Of a stretch of 43,523 bases of DNA, positions 16,958 to 25,177 are shown piece after piece. This stretch comes from a virus. The stretch covers positions 1 to 43,523 of IMG/VR virus record IMGVR_UViG_3300042936_000932; one strand, written 5' to 3'. The first letter of the stretch is position 1. The number at the start of each line of letters is the position of its first letter. Both the position numbers and the translations under genes were made by a program. The notes beneath the pieces are model-generated. The model ran no database searches and was not told the DNA's origin. It was given only the letters and a program-made list of their open reading frames with translations.

Positions 16958-17476
16958 TTACGCTGCACACGTGCCAGCTAGACACCTGAATGGTGAGACG
17001 CACGGAGGGCTACAAGAGGCAAACCTAGGTGGGAAGAATGGTGGGAAGAATGGTGGGAAGAATGGGAACCTAGGTGGGAAGAACGGTGGGAAGAACGGTG
17101 GAAAGAATGGCGGGAAGAATGGCGGGAAGAATGGCGGGAAGAATGGCGGGAAGAATGGCGGGAAGAATGGCGGGGTAGTTATAACTGTATCAGAATACTC
17201 AGACCACTCACTCAACCCAACAGCATTTTGTGCACGAACACGATATGCCTGTGAGGTAGATCCTTCTTGAGCAACTAGAACCGATGTCCCAGCTGTGCTT
17301 CCACTTTTAGCGTCGTTGCTTTCCCAGTAATAAAGAGTTATGGGACTTCCTCCATCATGTGGGGCTATCCAACTAACGGTATCTTGATTAACTTGCAAAG
17401 TTATAGTTGGTGCAACTGGTGGTCGTGGGACAAAGGGACCGATAGCCCCAAAAAGTGCACCTAGAACACCAGCCAT
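16958..17476 (-). CDS. FN3 domain protein with (PPFF)n repeats and Cys-rich C-terminus
   Basis: A 172-residue protein. Residues 1-20 are hydrophobic (MAGVLGALFGAIGPF). Residues ~18-102 form a fibronectin type III domain (APTITLQVNQDTVSWIAPHD ... YRVRAQNAVGLSEWSEYSDT). Residues ~103-152 are about twelve FFPP units interrupted by PRF. The last ~20 residues contain four cysteines (CSPPC, then FRC and GTC). It is paralogous to the FN3-PPFF part of the Hint-domain protein at 28147-29424 but lacks the Hint domain. It overlaps the upstream fibre gene by one base. A role as an adsorption accessory is inferred from neighbours. Confidence 0.75.
   Translation of the reverse strand: MAGVLGALFGAIGPFVPRPPVAPTITLQVNQDTVSWIAPHDGGSPITLYYWESNDAKSGSTAGTSVLVAQEGSTSQAYRVRAQNAVGLSEWSEYSDTVITTPPFFPPFFPPFFPPFFPPFFPPFFPPFFPPFFPPRFPFFPPFFPPFFPPRFASCSPPCVSPFRCLAGTCAA
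17022..17173 (-). repeat. 12-bp tandem repeat encoding FFPP
   Basis: On the plus strand, about twelve copies of GGTGGGAAGAAT (variants GGCGGGAAGAAT and GGTGGGAAGAAC), with two interruptions containing AACCTAGGT. Neighbouring units are identical, so recent copy-number change by slippage is likely. Confidence 0.9.
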
Positions 17477-18507
17477 TAGGTCAATCCATTACCAGAGGCT
17501 ATCCACGTAGTTGCTTCTACTTTTACAATTGTTGCTATTCCGTAAGCTGCTAAAGTCCTGGTGCCCGTAGTAGCGGTTCCAGCAAGCCTGAGAGTATCAG
17601 TTGTAATTGCAATAGAGCTGGTTAGGTTTGCATTTATAATAGCAATGGTTGTTCCAATTTCAAACGGTACTGAAGAATTATCTGGAATAGTAATTGTCTG
17701 ACTTGAACCAGTTACATAAATGTGTTCACCTGCGTGAGCCTTGCTTAAAGTTAATCCGCCAGAGGCAAGTAGTACTTGTGGCATCCCAATATGGCCAACC
17801 GATGACGCTGTGTTAGTATTTGCGGATGGCTCAGCTGCCAAAAGACCAGACTTTGCATTAATCTGGGTCTGAATCGAGGATGTTACTCCATCTAAATATC
17901 CGATCTCGGTGTCAGACACATTTGTAACTTTGTCCTGCTTATTACCAAGAGCTGTAGTAACTGTTGATGCAAAGCTGGCATCGTCATTGATTGCAGCTGC
18001 AAGCTCGTTTAGTGTGTCTAGAGCACCAGGAGCTGAGTCAATTAGGTTGCTTACTGCAGTAGATACGAAAGCTGTGGTTGCAACTTGTGTAGTGTTTGTT
18101 CCTGCTGTTGCTGTTGGAGCAGTAGGGGTGCCAGTAAGTGCAGGCGAAGCTAAAGGAGCCTTGTTATTTAACTGAGTCTGGATTGCTGAGGTAACTCCAT
18201 TAAGATATCCAATTTCAGCATCCGATACGTCAGTAACCTTGTCTTGTTTTGTTGATAGATCTACAGTTGCCCAGCTAGCAGCCGTACCATTTGTAGTTAA
18301 AAATTTGCCAGAATTGCTTGTTTGAACTGGAAGTGCCTTGTCAGCAATTGACGTTAAGGAGTTCCAAGCAGTGGTTCCGTCGCCAACTTTAATAACATTA
18401 GCATCATAGGCAACTCCAATTTCACCAACAGCCAAAATGGGGTTTGCAGTAGACCATTGGCTGGCAGTTCCACGTCTTTGAATCATTCTATATAGTGAGG
18501 TTGCCAT
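17476..18507 (-). CDS. Tail fibre / receptor-binding protein
   Basis: A 343-residue protein. The N-terminus (RRGTASQWSTANPILAVGEI, then DGTTAWNSL) is the small attachment domain found at the start of many phage fibres. The middle carries repeats KQDKVTDVSDAEIGYLNGVT and KQDKVTNVSDTEIGYLDGVT with SAIQTQLNNK, a trimeric coiled-coil shaft, and LTGTPTAPTATAGTNTTQVA. The C-terminal ~75 residues (ITIPDNSSVPFEIGTTIAII ... TWIASGNGL) resemble the ends of the proteins at 36118-36747 and 29437-31521. The start lies six bases after a TAAAAT box. It overlaps the FN3-PPFF gene. Confidence 0.85.
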   Translation of the reverse strand: MATSLYRMIQRRGTASQWSTANPILAVGEIGVAYDANVIKVGDGTTAWNSLTSIADKALPVQTSNSGKFLTTNGTAASWATVDLSTKQDKVTDVSDAEIGYLNGVTSAIQTQLNNKAPLASPALTGTPTAPTATAGTNTTQVATTAFVSTAVSNLIDSAPGALDTLNELAAAINDDASFASTVTTALGNKQDKVTNVSDTEIGYLDGVTSSIQTQINAKSGLLAAEPSANTNTASSVGHIGMPQVLLASGGLTLSKAHAGEHIYVTGSSQTITIPDNSSVPFEIGTTIAIINANLTSSIAITTDTLRLAGTATTGTRTLAAYGIATIVKVEATTWIASGNGLT

Positions 18508-18513
18508 ATCTCT

Positions 18514-18522
18514 ATTTTACCA
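18514..18522 (-). promoter_or_regulatory. Leaderless extended -10 promoter for fibre gene
   Basis: TGGTAAAAT on the minus strand, exactly six bases before the ATG at 18507. It is divergent from the plus-strand promoter at 18553. Confidence 0.5.
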
Positions 18523-18552
18523 TATGATTATTCTATTTATCAGTTTTAGCTA

Positions 18553-18561
18553 TGATACAAT
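18553..18561 (+). promoter_or_regulatory. Extended -10 promoter for plus-strand oxygenase
   Basis: TGATACAAT, 17 bases before the GTG at 18579 with an AAGGAGG site between. Its position rules out the upstream ATG at 18552. Confidence 0.45.
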
Positions 18562-18578
18562 TAATTAAGGAGGTTTTT

Positions 18579-19220
18579 GTGTCAGTTCAGGTTATAGACA
18601 GCTTTATTTCAGATAATGAGGCTAAGGCTATTATTGAAGCCTTATCCCCGCATTTGGTGGCTAGTCAGAGATTTGCCATGGCAGAAACCCAGTTTGAAGA
18701 TTATATGAAAATCTTGAAGAGTATCTATGATGGCAAATCAATATTTGAAAACGAAGAACATTCTGAAGCTGGGCTCTTATTTACAGAAACAATAAATAGA
18801 GTTGCCAAGGAAATTGGTACATTTTATGGAGTAGACGTTGTTCCGATAAACCCAATGCTTGCTGAAATATCTGAGGGTGGTCAAAATGAGGGATTACATT
18901 GTGACTCTGTTCAGCTAGATGGAAGTCCTTGGGATGATGGAAATACCGCTTTAGAGGACCTTGAATTTTCAGCATTGGTTTACTTAAATACCTCTGGAAT
19001 TGACTATGATGGTGGATCAATATACTTCCCAAATCAAGAGCTAGACCTCAGGCCAAAGGCTGGACAGTTGATATTTTTTCGAGGAGATATAGACCATCCT
19101 CACGGAGTTTCCATGGTAACTTCTGGAAATAGGTATACCTTAGTACTATTCTATGGACGCTCTGATCGTGTTAAAGCTTATTTGCAGTATAAAGCTGGGG
19201 AGCCAATGGGGGAACGTTAG
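18579..19220 (+). CDS. 2OG-Fe(II) dioxygenase, prolyl-4-hydroxylase type
   Basis: A 213-residue double-stranded beta-helix oxygenase. Iron ligands H107-x-D109 (LHCDSV) and H175 (HPHGVSMV) and the 2-oxoglutarate-binding R185 (+10, SGNRYT) are all present. The strand YDGGSIYFPNQELDLRPKAG between them is typical of the P4H family. GTG start with AAGGAGG five bases away. It is the only P4H-like enzyme of the cluster on the plus strand and leads a four-gene plus-strand group. The family hydroxylates proline or other residues using 2-oxoglutarate and O2; the substrate here is unknown. Confidence 0.85.
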   Translation: MSVQVIDSFISDNEAKAIIEALSPHLVASQRFAMAETQFEDYMKILKSIYDGKSIFENEEHSEAGLLFTETINRVAKEIGTFYGVDVVPINPMLAEISEGGQNEGLHCDSVQLDGSPWDDGNTALEDLEFSALVYLNTSGIDYDGGSIYFPNQELDLRPKAGQLIFFRGDIDHPHGVSMVTSGNRYTLVLFYGRSDRVKAYLQYKAGEPMGER

Positions 19221-19250
19221 GCCCGTAAATTTTACAAAAACTACCCCTTA

Positions 19251-19259
19251 TGATATAAT
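19251..19259 (+). promoter_or_regulatory. Extended -10 promoter
   Basis: TGATATAAT (TG-N-TATAAT) 35 bases before the ATG at 19295, in the gap after the oxygenase. Confidence 0.45.
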
Positions 19260-19294
19260 ATTTAAACCAAATTTTTAAAAGATAGGATATAGCA

Positions 19295-19480
19295 ATGAAT
19301 AAAAATAAAGTAGTAGAAAAAATGGTTGCAATTGCAGAAGAATACAATATTTTGGCAATACAAGGGGCTGGGATGCCAGAGGACCAGATTGAGCAGATGA
19401 TTAATCAGGTTAGGCCTCAGCTCTATACAATTCAGGGTGAGATTTATGATTACCTTCTTTCCCAAGGAATAATTAAATAA
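19295..19480 (+). CDS. Small helical protein, unknown
   Basis: A 61-residue, mainly alpha-helical protein (KVVEKMVAIAEEYNILAIQG, then DQIEQMINQVRPQLYTIQGE). No family recognised. It has an upstream extended -10 box and is followed after 3 bases by the cupin gene. Confidence 0.6.
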   Translation: MNKNKVVEKMVAIAEEYNILAIQGAGMPEDQIEQMINQVRPQLYTIQGEIYDYLLSQGIIK

Positions 19481-19483
19481 ACT

Positions 19484-20065
19484 ATGAAGGAAGTCTGGGC
19501 TGAAGCCAAACTAAATAAAAAAATTTTACTTTTTGAAAACTTCCAAATTCCAGAAATTACATGGGAAGACGTTATGTCTTTTGTATATGAATTATCCAAA
19601 ATTGAAGCTGATGAAAATTTAAAACAGAGGGCAGCTAGATCTTTTGGCGGCAACGCCTCTCTCTTCGGTAGCGTGATATTTAAAGACGGCTACTTTCTTT
19701 TTGAGGAGAGCTATCTTTTTCCAATGTTTAAAGGTATTGCCAGACTTATGGAAAAAGTTAATGGAGGCAATAGCGGAGAAAAATGTGACTATTATGCTAG
19801 CCATAGCTCATGTAGCTGTGGCGGACAATGGCACATACAAGCCCTTAGAGTTTCAATAGGTGAATATGGTGTTTCCAACCATAATGATCCTAATGACGTG
19901 CTTTATTGGCAAGTACTGGGAAACTCTCAATGGACAATGAATGATAATGTTGAGTATATTTTGAAACCAGGAGATCTTTTGTACTTTAACCAAGAAGACG
20001 TTCACAGAGTTTTTCAAGATGGTCCCAGAGCTGGGATTATCATTGATGGCCCTAGAACATTATAA
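19484..20065 (+). CDS. Cupin / JmjC-like 2OG oxygenase-fold protein
   Basis: A 193-residue protein. The C-terminal half has the JmjC/cupin pattern: H133-x-D135 (SNHNDPNDVLYWQVLG), SQWTM strand, the turn LKPGDLLYFN, and H174 (EDVHRVFQDGPRAGIIIDGP). This supports a metal-binding double-stranded beta helix, probably 2OG-dependent. Residues 101-112 carry a small Cys cluster (CDYYASHSSCSC). It differs from the P4H-like proteins of the cluster in order and spacing. The ribosome binding site is weak and the gene is probably coupled to the 61-codon gene before it. Confidence 0.7.
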   Translation: MKEVWAEAKLNKKILLFENFQIPEITWEDVMSFVYELSKIEADENLKQRAARSFGGNASLFGSVIFKDGYFLFEESYLFPMFKGIARLMEKVNGGNSGEKCDYYASHSSCSCGGQWHIQALRVSIGEYGVSNHNDPNDVLYWQVLGNSQWTMNDNVEYILKPGDLLYFNQEDVHRVFQDGPRAGIIIDGPRTL

Positions 20066-20074
20066 ATAACTAAT

Positions 20075-20269
20075 ATGAAGGACAATATGGAATTTAAATA
20101 CCGTGCTACCCCAGACTTTGCTCTAGATTTTTACAAGGAAAATGGACAAGAAATATCTTTTGACGTAGACTTATTTAACGCTACACTAATGATAGAAGCT
20201 GCTGATGAAGATACCGCAGATAAAATTAGAATGACAATTACTGACATTAGAATGTGGGAAAAGATTTAG
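20075..20269 (+). CDS. Small hypothetical protein
   Basis: A 64-residue acidic protein (FALDFYKENGQEISFDVDLF, LMIEAADEDTADKIRMTITD). No family recognised. An internal ATG at 20087 follows AAGGA closely, so a 60-residue version is possible. It ends one base from the convergent minus-strand oxygenase gene, with no terminator between. Confidence 0.55.
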   Translation: MKDNMEFKYRATPDFALDFYKENGQEISFDVDLFNATLMIEAADEDTADKIRMTITDIRMWEKI

Positions 20270-20270
20270 T

Positions 20271-20837
20271 TTAATTAAATAATTCTTTTTTTAATTTTGC
20301 TGGTTCGTCTTTTGTTCCATAGACAAAAGCTGTTGAAAAATACCTAGACCTGTTTCCAACAACTGGCCTAGATCCATGCAGGATGTTTCCTCCGTGAATA
20401 TATAGGGAATTTTCTTTTGGCTTAATGACTAGACCTATATCTTCATAGTCTAGCTCACCACCCAGATAGTCGTCGTTGTAGTACAATAGTACGCCATACG
20501 AAACGTATAGTGGTGTAGCTACATTCCAAACATCCTTATGATATTTTATGCTTTGCCCTGGCTCGTATCTCTGTAAACAGGTGTTATCTGGATACATAGA
20601 AAAGGACTCAAAAAGATCTTTTATCTTTTTATTAATAACAGGAAATATTGTATCCCCCTCAAAATCGATGGTTTTGCCATACCAAAAGTTTGCTTGATCC
20701 TGGTTTAAAAATGTGTCTTCTGAAAACCAGTCTTGCTCAGAAATATTTTTAATTATTTCAAAAACTTCTTTTAGTTCTTGCTTTGTCAGAAAATCTGCAA
20801 CCTCATAAATATCTTCGTGGAGTTTTGTAATCTGCAT
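20271..20837 (-). CDS. 2OG-Fe(II) dioxygenase, prolyl-4-hydroxylase type
   Basis: A 188-residue oxygenase. Iron ligands H100-x-D102 (KYHKDVW) and H154 (NILHGSRPV); R163 (GNRSRYF) is placed to bind 2-oxoglutarate. It also has the YNDDYLGGELDYEDIGLVIK strand pair characteristic of the family. It is the last gene of a minus-strand run of six starting at 24464, 4 bases after the SDR gene. Substrate unknown. Confidence 0.85.
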   Translation of the reverse strand: MQITKLHEDIYEVADFLTKQELKEVFEIIKNISEQDWFSEDTFLNQDQANFWYGKTIDFEGDTIFPVINKKIKDLFESFSMYPDNTCLQRYEPGQSIKYHKDVWNVATPLYVSYGVLLYYNDDYLGGELDYEDIGLVIKPKENSLYIHGGNILHGSRPVVGNRSRYFSTAFVYGTKDEPAKLKKELFN

Positions 20838-20841
20838 ACTA

Positions 20842-21510
20842 TCACATATACTTACTATTAAAGATATTGCTAACCTCTAGATGGTTAACATTAAAATGTT
20901 TTGGCAAAGAGGCTACCCAGCGAATAGCCTCTGCCATATCTTCTGCCGTTAATGAATATGGCTTACTCTCTTCTTGGGTATCGATGGTTCCTGGACAAAT
21001 TTCTGTCACCTTAATTCCGTATTCTGGAAATTCCATTCTCATGGTATCTACTAGGGCCATCTCGCCCCTCTTGGCATTGCTGTAGTTTCCTCCGCCACGA
21101 AAGGGAACCTTTCCAGATAAGGAGGTGACAAAAATGATAGTAGGAGATTCCGATCTTTTAAGAGCTGGCACAAAAAGCTGGGAGAGATACATTGGACCAG
21201 AAACGTTTATCTCGTAGGCAGTCTTAAAGTTATCCATTGTCTCATTGATAATACTTGTTGGACTAGCTCCGCCACCTGCATTATTAACAAGAAGATCTAT
21301 GGTTAAGTCGCCATATTTTTCAAAGAATAGTTCAATTTGTTTTGGCTGGGTAATATCTAGCCTGTATGTTTCAACATTTTCAGACTCTAGCTGTGAGACC
21401 CTTGATAGATCTCTGGATACGGCAATAACCCTATACCCATTTTCAGATAGGAGCTTTACTGTTGCATATCCAACACCCTTACTTGCACCAGTTACTATAG
21501 CAGTTTTCAT
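20842..21510 (-). CDS. Short-chain dehydrogenase/reductase
   Basis: A 222-residue classical SDR: Rossmann motif TGASKGVG (residues 7-14), NNAG (76-79), catalytic S130, Y143 and K147 (YSNAK), and PGTIDT after the sheet. The family uses NAD(P)(H) to interconvert alcohols and ketones. It overlaps the upstream oxygenase gene by four bases (ATGA), so it is coupled to it. In this context it could act on the same substrate as the dioxygenases, for example oxidising a newly made hydroxyl or carrying out sugar chemistry. This is an inference; SDRs occur as auxiliary metabolic genes in other phages. Confidence 0.9.
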   Translation of the reverse strand: MKTAIVTGASKGVGYATVKLLSENGYRVIAVSRDLSRVSQLESENVETYRLDITQPKQIELFFEKYGDLTIDLLVNNAGGGASPTSIINETMDNFKTAYEINVSGPMYLSQLFVPALKRSESPTIIFVTSLSGKVPFRGGGNYSNAKRGEMALVDTMRMEFPEYGIKVTEICPGTIDTQEESKPYSLTAEDMAEAIRWVASLPKHFNVNHLEVSNIFNSKYM

Positions 21511-22358
21511 AGGCCCAACAGCACAATCTCTTTTTTATAGTATTCTTCAAACTCTACCCAAAATGGAATATTATTTGTTATCTCTACGTTATTACTGTCT
21601 CTGTTGAACTTAAGTCTTTTTTCTTCTAACTCCCGCCAAAGATCCTCTCCGTACTTTTCTTGAAGCTTTAGCCAAAGAGGGTGTCCAGGGTAATCGTATC
21701 TCCAATAATTTCTAATTATATACTTTTCCCCATTAGACACTGCCTTTACTCCGTGATAGTGTGGTGGGCCAGATGGAAATACAACAATGTCTCCAGCCGA
21801 TGGCTTATAAGAGTAATCTTCTTTTATAACTGATCGATCGTTTTTATCAAGGAATCGGAACATAACATCTCCACCATCATAATCTTCATTTAGATAGAAA
21901 ACAGCAGTAAGTCCGAACTTTAATCCAGGATTATAAGCAAATTCTCTCTGAAAGTCTGTGTGGTGCATCATAACATAGTCTTTGTGCTTTTCTAAATTTG
22001 GAACATATTTAGCAATATTCCATCCATCAACAGACCAATTATCTAAAACAAAATTATTACTTTCTGCATAAAGTTTTGTAGCGTAATAAAACAAATCATC
22101 TATTTGGTTTGCAAAATAGTCTTTACCGCCAATGGCTATGTCAGAGTAAGGCTTTGACTCTTCCCACTCTTCTGTAGTTGGAAATTTTTTAAAGGTTACG
22201 GCTGGCCATCCAGGCCCTTCTGACATTTTGCCAAACGTGTACCAGTCTTGCCATTCTTGATTACCTTCAAAATATTCTACAAAATCTTTAGGATTTTTTA
22301 TAGCACCTTTAAAGACCCAAACTAAATCATTTATTTTTTGAATTTCAAAATTATACAC
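21507..22358 (-). CDS. 2OG-Fe(II) dioxygenase, prolyl-4-hydroxylase type, with C-terminal extension
   Basis: A 283-residue oxygenase. Iron ligands H133-x-D135 (MMHHTDFQ) and H202 (PHYHGVKAV), with K212 at +10 (GEKYIIRNYW) in the 2OG-carboxylate position, as Lys does in animal collagen prolyl-4-hydroxylases. Core strand YNEDYDGGDVMFR-like (LNEDYDGGDVMF). About 65 residues after the core are charged and helical (LWLKLQEKYGEDLWRELEEK), longer than in its neighbours. It overlaps both adjacent genes. Confidence 0.85.
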   Translation of the reverse strand: MYNFEIQKINDLVWVFKGAIKNPKDFVEYFEGNQEWQDWYTFGKMSEGPGWPAVTFKKFPTTEEWEESKPYSDIAIGGKDYFANQIDDLFYYATKLYAESNNFVLDNWSVDGWNIAKYVPNLEKHKDYVMMHHTDFQREFAYNPGLKFGLTAVFYLNEDYDGGDVMFRFLDKNDRSVIKEDYSYKPSAGDIVVFPSGPPHYHGVKAVSNGEKYIIRNYWRYDYPGHPLWLKLQEKYGEDLWRELEEKRLKFNRDSNNVEITNNIPFWVEFEEYYKKEIVLLGL

Positions 22359-23052
22359 TGCATCCCTTTTTCATATCCATATCATTGTGAATCCAGTGGC
22401 TAGGAACCATATACTTTACCCCAGATTTTACTGTGTGTGCAATGTGATAGTATGGTGCTGAGGATGGAAATATAATAACACTTCCAGCACTAGGCTTTAC
22501 CCCAAAGTCTATTTGGTTATTTGCTACGGCAACCCCATAGTCTAGGTCTGGGCTAACCACCTGATTGTGGTCTTCATAATCAGACAGCTTAAAGGAGATT
22601 TCTCCCCCTTCTGGAACCTCATTGAGATACATGACAAGAGAATACCTCAATGTCTTGTCTCCGTCTAGCTGGTCATAGTGGGCCCCCATGGATGCCCCAG
22701 TATTATATCTTTTAATATTAAAGACTGGGAATAGCCTTGGCTCATCATGATCCCCAACCGACTCAGCATAGTCTTTGGAAACAGCATAAAGTGCCTTCAT
22801 AATGTTAATATAAACATACTCCATCTTACTTCTGTATGGCTCTGACATTTGATTAATTTGAGCAAGGTCAAATGTTTGTGTCTCTCCATAAATAAAATCT
22901 TTATCGTCTGAAGCTGTCCAAGTATCCCAAAGCCTACCATTTTCTGCACTATTTATTTCAGCAAGTTCAGAAATAGTTTTCATTACTTCTTCAAAATTTT
23001 CAATAGCGTCCTCGTAGTAGTAGACCTTTTCGTGCAATATATTTTTTTTCAT
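22351..23052 (-). CDS. 2OG-Fe(II) dioxygenase, prolyl-4-hydroxylase type
   Basis: A 233-residue oxygenase. Iron ligands H125-x-D127 (GAHYDQLDG) and H203 (APYYHIAHTV), with K213 (SGVKYMVPSHW) at +10. A loop insertion of ~25 residues (DHNQVVSPDLDYGVAVANNQ) separates core strands. The ATG at 23052 is preferred because it begins two bases after the upstream stop and follows AGG; ATGs at 23082 and 23073 would overlap the upstream gene by up to 29 bases. Coupled to the next gene by an eight-base overlap. Confidence 0.85.
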   Translation of the reverse strand: MKKNILHEKVYYYEDAIENFEEVMKTISELAEINSAENGRLWDTWTASDDKDFIYGETQTFDLAQINQMSEPYRSKMEYVYINIMKALYAVSKDYAESVGDHDEPRLFPVFNIKRYNTGASMGAHYDQLDGDKTLRYSLVMYLNEVPEGGEISFKLSDYEDHNQVVSPDLDYGVAVANNQIDFGVKPSAGSVIIFPSSAPYYHIAHTVKSGVKYMVPSHWIHNDMDMKKGCSV

Positions 23053-23053
23053 G

Positions 23054-23713
23054 TTAATACCTATTCTTTTCATAATGGTCAATTTCTTTTATAAAGCCAA
23101 CCAAAACATAGCGAATTGGACCTTCTGATACAGCCTCTACGCCATGTTCGTACTTTTCGTTACCTGGAAAAATTAACAAAGTTTTTGGTTTAGGCCTTAG
23201 CTTTATGTCTAGATTTTTAAAAAATAGCTCTCCATTAACATAGTCATCATTTATGTATAGAATAGCTGCATAAGATATTGAGGGATCTGTACGATTATCT
23301 GTATGAGACTTTAGGTCTACCCCTGGTTGCATTCTTTGTATTGTAGCTAGTCCACTAAGCTCTAAATTAGACTCAGTTTTTAGAGTTAGGCTATTTAGCC
23401 TTTCATAAAAAACACGATACTCTTGAGAATCACTAACGTTTAAGTTTTTATCATTCCAGTTTTGAGTAATCTCAAACTTTCCTTCAGAAACCAGATTATC
23501 AACGTCTTCCCTGCCAAACTTTTGAAGACAGAAACGTTTTAAATTTGAGGTATACTCTACTTCCCAATCTTCTTGTGTTGCTGAACCTATTCTATTCCAA
23601 ATAAAGTCTAGCTCTTCATCTGTAAGAAAGTTTTCAATAGAAATAAGCTCGTCTGTAATTTCTGTAAACAGAATATCATTTTCTTTAAATATTTCTTTTA
23701 GCTTTTCAATCAT
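23054..23713 (-). CDS. 2OG-Fe(II) dioxygenase, prolyl-4-hydroxylase type
   Basis: A 219-residue oxygenase. Iron ligands H137-x-D139 (LKSHTDNRTD) and H190 (EKYEHGVEAV); R201 (GPIRYVLVGF) at +11. Strand INDDYVNGELFFKNLDIKLR replaces the usual GG with NG. The N-terminal 100 residues are helical and longer than in the shortest family members. Overlaps the upstream oxygenase by eight bases. Confidence 0.85.
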   Translation of the reverse strand: MIEKLKEIFKENDILFTEITDELISIENFLTDEELDFIWNRIGSATQEDWEVEYTSNLKRFCLQKFGREDVDNLVSEGKFEITQNWNDKNLNVSDSQEYRVFYERLNSLTLKTESNLELSGLATIQRMQPGVDLKSHTDNRTDPSISYAAILYINDDYVNGELFFKNLDIKLRPKPKTLLIFPGNEKYEHGVEAVSEGPIRYVLVGFIKEIDHYEKNRY

Positions 23714-24464
23714 CTAAATCGCCATTCATCTTATAAGGATTGCCGTCTAGATCTAGCTTATATCCATCTTTAAGCAAATCTTGCCATTCTTTTTTTTCTA
23801 CTTCTTGAGACTCTCTAATTTTTTTCATTTCTTCTACCCAGGCATCTCGGACTTCTTGTGGGTAAGCGTCTTCAGTGCGATCGTCCCAAAAAGAACCTAT
23901 GGTATATCTAACGCCAGACTCTATTAGAGTTACTTCGTGCATATTATTAAATCCACCATCGAATGCCGCCAGCATTCCAACCTTTGGAGATATCTCTAAG
24001 TCTTGTTTAGGAAACTTTAAAGTTCCACCAGAAAAATCATCATTTAAATAAAGAAATGCTGCATATCTACTTCTTGCAAATGGTCCAGAGTTTCCGTGTT
24101 CGTCTGTGTTGTCAGAGTGTACTCTAGCATATGCTCCTGGCTCCCACTTCTGAGTGTGATAGCCTATCTCTACTATTGTGGCTGGATCTAGGTCATGGAC
24201 AGAGGCTACTGCTTCAACTATTTTAGCTTTAATTTGTTCAAAAATGTCTGATGGCAATCCAGCTTTTTCTATTTCTGGATCTCCTTTTTGTGGCAAAACC
24301 GAAGAGTAGGATTCATAAAAAGAAATTGGCATCCAGGTAATTGTGCCATTGTCGGCAACTGAGTCTAGCACTGAAATAATCTTTGAAGAATCTTCTGAGC
24401 TTAAAAAGTTTTCGTAGACCACAAGATCTTTTGTTAGCCTGTTTTTGTTATTTAAGTTTACCAT
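23706..24464 (-). CDS. 2OG-Fe(II) dioxygenase, prolyl-4-hydroxylase type
   Basis: A 252-residue oxygenase. Iron ligands H116-x-D118 (ARVHSDNTD) and H176 (NNMHEVTLI), R186 (SGVRYTIGSFW) at +10. Core strand LNDDFSGGTLKFPKQDLEIS. The last 60 residues are charged and probably helical (VRDAWVEEMKKIRESQEVEK). It begins a new minus-strand transcription unit: an extended -10 box lies upstream, with GGGAG between box and ATG. Confidence 0.87.
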   Translation of the reverse strand: MVNLNNKNRLTKDLVVYENFLSSEDSSKIISVLDSVADNGTITWMPISFYESYSSVLPQKGDPEIEKAGLPSDIFEQIKAKIVEAVASVHDLDPATIVEIGYHTQKWEPGAYARVHSDNTDEHGNSGPFARSRYAAFLYLNDDFSGGTLKFPKQDLEISPKVGMLAAFDGGFNNMHEVTLIESGVRYTIGSFWDDRTEDAYPQEVRDAWVEEMKKIRESQEVEKKEWQDLLKDGYKLDLDGNPYKMNGDLDD

Positions 24465-24483
24465 ATAAAGATTCTCCCTTAAA

Positions 24484-24492
24484 ATTATACCA
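24484..24492 (-). promoter_or_regulatory. Extended -10 promoter for the downstream oxygenase group
   Basis: TGGTATAAT on the minus strand overlapping the stop region of the upstream oxygenase, 19 bases before the ATG at 24464, with a GGGAG site in between. Confidence 0.5.
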
Positions 24493-25165
24493 CGACTTGG
24501 GGCTTTTCCTGGTGACGCAAGATTGTCCAGAAGAATGGAACGGTATACCTAATTCCAGACTTTATCTCTGTTACCCCGTGAATATAGTTTTTATCTCCAG
24601 GGAAGAAATAGGCTGCCCCAGCTTTTGGTTTGAACTGAATGCCCTGGTTTGGAAAGTATAACTCTCCGCCCTCATAGTCATCATTTATATAGAAAAGTCC
24701 AGCTAGATCGTAGTATGGAAAATCATTAGGCTTGCCAGCATCTGGACCAGTATGCAACTCTTTATCTGCATGTGGCATTTGTAGCTGTCCAGGAAGCCAT
24801 CTGACCATAGCTGGGCTAGTAGGATCGGCATCAACGCCAAAGAACTTGTCCACCTCAATCTTTAGTCTTCGAACCATTTTTTCTATAATAACTGGGACTT
24901 CAAGGCTACCTTTTTGAATTGTTGGATAAGTCGCAACACGATTTGCCCAGTAGTCTGCATCGTAAGTCACTGTGCCGTTTTCGTTGTGATGAGTTTCTGT
25001 AACATCCCAGTTAGTATTACTTCTAATAAAATCATTTAGCTTTGACAATTCTTCTTCAGTCATAAAGTTTTCAAGTGCTACGATGTTATCTGGAGAATCT
25101 CCAAAAAACCCAGATGGTGTTATTGACACTCTCTCTACAAAGTGATTATTTCTTAAATCTTCCAT
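24485..25165 (-). CDS. 2OG-Fe(II) dioxygenase, prolyl-4-hydroxylase type
   Basis: A 226-residue oxygenase. Iron ligands H132-x-D134 (MPHADKELH) and H196 (YIHGVTEI), R206 (SGIRYTVPFFW) at +10. Core strand INDDYEGGELYFPNQGIQFK is a near-consensus P4H segment. ATG preceded by AGGAG. It follows the unknown gene at 25178 by 12 bases. Confidence 0.87.
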   Translation of the reverse strand: MEDLRNNHFVERVSITPSGFFGDSPDNIVALENFMTEEELSKLNDFIRSNTNWDVTETHHNENGTVTYDADYWANRVATYPTIQKGSLEVPVIIEKMVRRLKIEVDKFFGVDADPTSPAMVRWLPGQLQMPHADKELHTGPDAGKPNDFPYYDLAGLFYINDDYEGGELYFPNQGIQFKPKAGAAYFFPGDKNYIHGVTEIKSGIRYTVPFFWTILRHQEKPQVVV

Positions 25166-25177
25166 AAAAACATTCTC

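Noticed and set aside
17022-17173. Possible CRISPR array
   Set aside because: Units are 12 bp without unique spacers and are coding (FFPP).
16971-17270. Plus-strand reading frame with GGKN repeats
   Set aside because: It is the reverse reading of the 12-bp FFPP repeat of the FN3 protein. The repeat unit happens to lack stops on both strands; there is no ribosome binding site.
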